The position numbers were made by a program, and so were the translations under genes. A DNA stretch of 37,127 nucleotides. It comes from Rikenellaceae bacterium. GTDB lineage: Bacteria > Bacteroidota > Bacteroidia > Bacteroidales > UBA932. The notes beneath the pieces are model-generated. The model saw only the letters and a list, made by a program, of their open reading frames with translations, made no database searches and had not been told where the DNA came from. Position 1 is the stretch's first letter. Each line of letters starts with the position of its first letter. The DNA is taken from contig CAAGNP010000045.1 in NCBI GenBank assembly GCA_900771335.1, positions 1-37,127 on the forward strand, written 5' to 3'. Below, one piece after another: positions 35,258 through 37,127 of this stretch.

Positions 35258-36280
35258 TTAGATCAATGCTTTAATGTCTTTAATAAAATCGTCAATATTA
35301 TCCTTTTTGGTCTCAAATGAGCACATCCATCTCACCTCCATTGTCTCCTCATCCCATATGTAGAACATGTGTTTCTCAGAGAGCTTTTCATAAAGCTCCT
35401 TACTTATATATGCGAACACGGCATTTGTCTCTACCGGTCTTGATATCTTTATCTGAGGTATCTCCTCAAGTCTGTTTTTGAGATATTGTGCCATCTCATT
35501 GGAGTGTGATGCAAGTTTAATGTTAAAACCATCCTGGAAATATCTCTCAAATTGGGCTGCCATGAATCTCGCTTTCGAGTACAGCTGCGTCATCTGTTTT
35601 CTGAGGAAAAGTGCTCTGTTGTGTGGTACTTTGTCGAAAAGGACCACGATTTCACCCATCAGAAGGCCGTTTTTTGTACCTCCAAATGAGAGTGCGTCTG
35701 CCCCTGCGTCGGCAGTGAATGCTTTTACTGGGAGGTTCAGGGCTGCAGCGGCATTTGACACACGCGAACCATCTATATGGAGATAACCCCCTACGCTGTG
35801 CATCAGGTCTGCAAGTGCTTTGATCTCTTCCACAGTGTAAAGTGTACCCAACTCTGTAGGCTGGGAGATCGACAGAACATTGGGCTGCGAGTGGTGCTGC
35901 TCCCCAAATCCGTGCAGATGTTTCTTCACTGTTTCGGGGCAGACTTTGCCATCTGTGTGCTCAAGTGGGATGAGTTTGCACCCAATTATTTTTTCGGGGG
36001 CACCGCATTCGTCGCAGTTTATATGTGCGGTGGCAGGGCAAAGGACTGCATCGGAGCTGTGTGCCAGATTTGCCAGTGAAAGGATGTTTGCGCCGGTGCC
36101 GTTAACGGCAAACATTGCATGGCAATTGCCCCCAAGCATCTCTTCGACCTCTCTGAGAACCTTTTGGGAAAATTCGTCATCACCGTATGCTACGGCAAAA
36201 TTTTGATTGGCTTTTACTATCGCCTCCATAATCTCAGGGTGTACCCCTGAATGGTTGTCACTTCCAAAACTATGTTTCAT
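35258..36280 (-). CDS. ltaE: Low-specificity L-threonine aldolase
   Basis: This PLP enzyme cleaves threonine or allo-threonine to glycine and acetaldehyde. The 340-residue protein starts FGSDNHSGVHPEIMEAI (a family opening). It has VNGTGANILSLANL in the PLP phosphate-binding region, His86 (TAHINCDECGAPE) that would stack on the cofactor, HIDGSRVSNAA (Asp170, Arg173), and the Schiff-base lysine Lys203 in SFGGTKNGLLMGE. Length is typical. It has its own TAnnTTTG box (36297-36304) 16 bases upstream of the ATG and is followed after one base by the acyl-CoA synthetase gene. Confidence 0.93.
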   Translation of the reverse strand: MKHSFGSDNHSGVHPEIMEAIVKANQNFAVAYGDDEFSQKVLREVEEMLGGNCHAMFAVNGTGANILSLANLAHSSDAVLCPATAHINCDECGAPEKIIGCKLIPLEHTDGKVCPETVKKHLHGFGEQHHSQPNVLSISQPTELGTLYTVEEIKALADLMHSVGGYLHIDGSRVSNAAAALNLPVKAFTADAGADALSFGGTKNGLLMGEIVVLFDKVPHNRALFLRKQMTQLYSKARFMAAQFERYFQDGFNIKLASHSNEMAQYLKNRLEEIPQIKISRPVETNAVFAYISKELYEKLSEKHMFYIWDEETMEVRWMCSFETKKDNIDDFIKDIKALI

Positions 36281-36296
36281 GGTACTAAGTTTTGGA

Positions 36297-36304
36297 CAAA
36301 TTTA
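36297..36304 (-). promoter_or_regulatory. ltaE promoter -7 element
   Basis: TAAATTTG on the minus strand is an exact TAnnTTTG match ending 16 bases before the ATG at 36280. The rest of the 108-base gap to the DUF4136 gene holds a weaker TATACTTTG for the plus strand. Confidence 0.5.
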
Positions 36305-36388
36305 ATAAATTATTTCCCGGAATAGAATAATGGAATATACTTTGTTATAATCTTTTCAATACCAGTCATAAGACTAAATACGATTGAA

Positions 36389-36967
36389 ATGAAAAGATTG
36401 TTTATTATGGTGACCGCAGCAGTGATAATGTTATCCTCGTGCGGAACCTACACACTTGAACAAAGTAAAGTGCTCAATAATGCCGATTTGGCATCATATA
36501 AAACTTTTATGATAGAGCCTGCAGATGGCTCTACTATACCTTCATACCTGAGTATGAACGATGTTAGGAATATTTACAGGTCCATCTCTGGACAGCTGTA
36601 CAAGAGGGGCTACAAATATGTCTCTACCAATCCTGATATGGTAGTATATGTGGCAATGTCTGTGAAGCAGGTTATCAAGACCAAAGATCTCATCCCTCCC
36701 GGAAGTGATTTCGGTTACAGATATTTCAGCCCAAGGGCGGCATATCTGGACAGTTATTACTCAAATGCACAGATTATATCCGGGATATCCAAGGAGGGTG
36801 TCCTTATGGTCGACATTGTGGATGCAAGGAAAAATATCCATGTTTTCTGTGCAGAAGTGAGTTCTTTGGCAGAAGACAGCGGCGTGAATGTGAAGGATCT
36901 TTCCAAGCTTGATCAGGCTACTGAAGTCCTCTTCTCGAGATATCCTGTCCTGCCGAAGGGCAATTAA
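36389..36967 (+). CDS. DUF4136 lipoprotein
   Basis: The 192-residue protein has a lipoprotein signal (FIMVTAAVIMLSSCGTY, lipobox LSSC, Cys18). The body fits DUF4136: LASYKTFMIEPADG near the start, then ISGQLYKRGYKYVSTNPDMVVYVAM (an alternating helix then PD-V strand). A tyrosine-rich middle follows (YRYFSPRAAYLDSYYSN), and KEGVLMVDIVDARKNIHVF matches the eG-L-vDl-D pattern near the end. It should sit in the inner leaflet of the outer membrane or in the periplasm. DUF4136 has no assigned function. An IS3-family element begins 46 bases after its stop codon. Confidence 0.82.
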   Translation: MKRLFIMVTAAVIMLSSCGTYTLEQSKVLNNADLASYKTFMIEPADGSTIPSYLSMNDVRNIYRSISGQLYKRGYKYVSTNPDMVVYVAMSVKQVIKTKDLIPPGSDFGYRYFSPRAAYLDSYYSNAQIISGISKEGVLMVDIVDARKNIHVFCAEVSSLAEDSGVNVKDLSKLDQATEVLFSRYPVLPKGN

Positions 36968-37044
36968 TGGCATAACTGTCATGTTAAAAAAAGGGGACGG
37001 CCTTATGGTGATGTGACCCCCAAAAGTTGGACGGTTTAACATTA

Positions 37045-37127
37045 TTAAGAGGCTGACTTAGATTGGAACAGAGCTCGGTATTGCACCGGGCTCTTTCCTT
37101 TTAGCCTCAGTTTGATTCTATCATTAT
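37045..37127 (-). CDS. IS3-family transposase (OrfB), C-terminal fragment
   Basis: The last 26 codons of a minus-strand frame end at TAA (37047-37045) and read NDRIKLRLKGKSPVQYRALF then QSKSAS. This is the recognisable C-terminus of IS3/IS150-type DDE transposases (YYNNDRIKLKLKGLSPVQYR type). The rest lies beyond the right edge. The stop is 30 bases inside the element end, as usual for OrfB. Confidence 0.85.
   Translation of the reverse strand, partial: NDRIKLRLKGKSPVQYRALFQSKSAS
37070..37094 (+). terminator. Terminator-like hairpin just inside the IS end
   Basis: AGAGCTCGGT (37070-37079) and ACCGGGCTCT (37085-37094) pair over 10 bp in plus-strand RNA (one G-U) around a 5-base loop, followed by TTCCTTTT. 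On the minus strand the same position would be a C-A mismatch, so it favours stopping transcripts entering the IS from the DUF4136 side. Confidence 0.55.

Larger units (their letters stand above)
37014..37127 (-). mobile_element. End of an IS3-family insertion sequence, continues past the window
   Basis: TGACCCCCAAAAGTTGGAC at 37014 looks like an IS3-family terminal inverted repeat (TG start, run of C, AAAAGTT). Inside it the minus strand carries a transposase C-terminus. Only one end is present, so the target duplication and the exact subgroup cannot be checked. Confidence 0.85.

Noticed and set aside
1..37127. CRISPR array, tRNA or rRNA genes
   Set aside because: No regularly spaced direct repeats, cloverleaf-like sequence with CCA-type end, or rRNA core sequence was noticed in the intergenic regions.

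Overview
The window looks like a chromosomal segment from a member of the Bacteroidota, most likely order Bacteroidales. Evidence: promoters of the TAnnTTTG type lie very close to start codons, Shine-Dalgarno sequences are mostly absent, and several gene families typical of this group are present (DUF4251, DUF4136, TonB and LptC of Bacteroidetes type, paired RHS/DUF6443 genes, a Wolinella-like two-subunit FrdAB). I cannot name a genus. Base composition is moderate and AT-leaning, with one G+C-richer patch at about 22.2-24.3 kb. I saw no rRNA, tRNA or CRISPR.

Layout. (1) 1-5.8 kb, minus strand: two secreted RHS/YD-repeat proteins in tandem; the second is cut by the left edge just inside its RHS core, so any variable C-terminal domain and any immunity gene lie outside. 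(2) 5.8-6.2 kb: a gene-free stretch with two copies of a palindrome-like 42-mer and a strong terminator. (3) 6.2-15.6 kb, minus strand: an envelope/housekeeping block read mfd -> coaX -> outer-membrane barrel -> TPR protein -> lptC -> ppiD, with overlaps or very short gaps at most junctions. (4) 15.6-16.0 kb: a very AT-rich divergent intergenic region with two DnaA-box-like 9-mers. (5) 16.0-18.2 kb, plus: ruvB and a C45-like Ntn hydrolase, ending in a bidirectional terminator. (6) 18.3-20.9 kb, minus: a GH20 hexosaminidase and a DUF4251 protein. (7) 21.0-24.4 kb, plus: a small surface-polysaccharide cluster (GT4, Wzx-like flippase, GT2). (8) 24.4-28.0 kb, plus: fumarate reductase/succinate dehydrogenase subunits A and B without an adjacent cytochrome b gene, then an alpha/beta hydrolase. 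(9) 28.0-31.0 kb, minus: hflX, tonB and mdh. (10) 31.0-33.4 kb, plus: ybeY and mnmG, overlapping. (11) 33.5-36.3 kb, minus: long-chain acyl-CoA synthetase and threonine aldolase. (12) 36.4-37.1 kb: a DUF4136 lipoprotein, then the end of an IS3-family insertion sequence entering from the right edge.

How the genes fit together. mdh and frdAB are two steps of the reductive branch oxaloacetate -> malate -> fumarate -> succinate used by fermentative Bacteroidales. lptC, ppiD, the barrel protein and the polysaccharide cluster serve outer-envelope assembly. mfd, ruvB, ybeY, mnmG and hflX are genome and RNA/ribosome maintenance functions.

Most of the window is ordinary core genome. The least ordinary signals are an identical 16-base parS-like sequence found twice within 412 bases (inside mnmG and as the core of its terminator), interlocked mdh/ybeY promoters, the missing frdC, a terminator-promoter overlap that may make hflX leaderless, the palindromic pair upstream of the RHS genes, and an inward-facing terminator-like hairpin just inside the IS end. 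I did not find a convincing complete new system.
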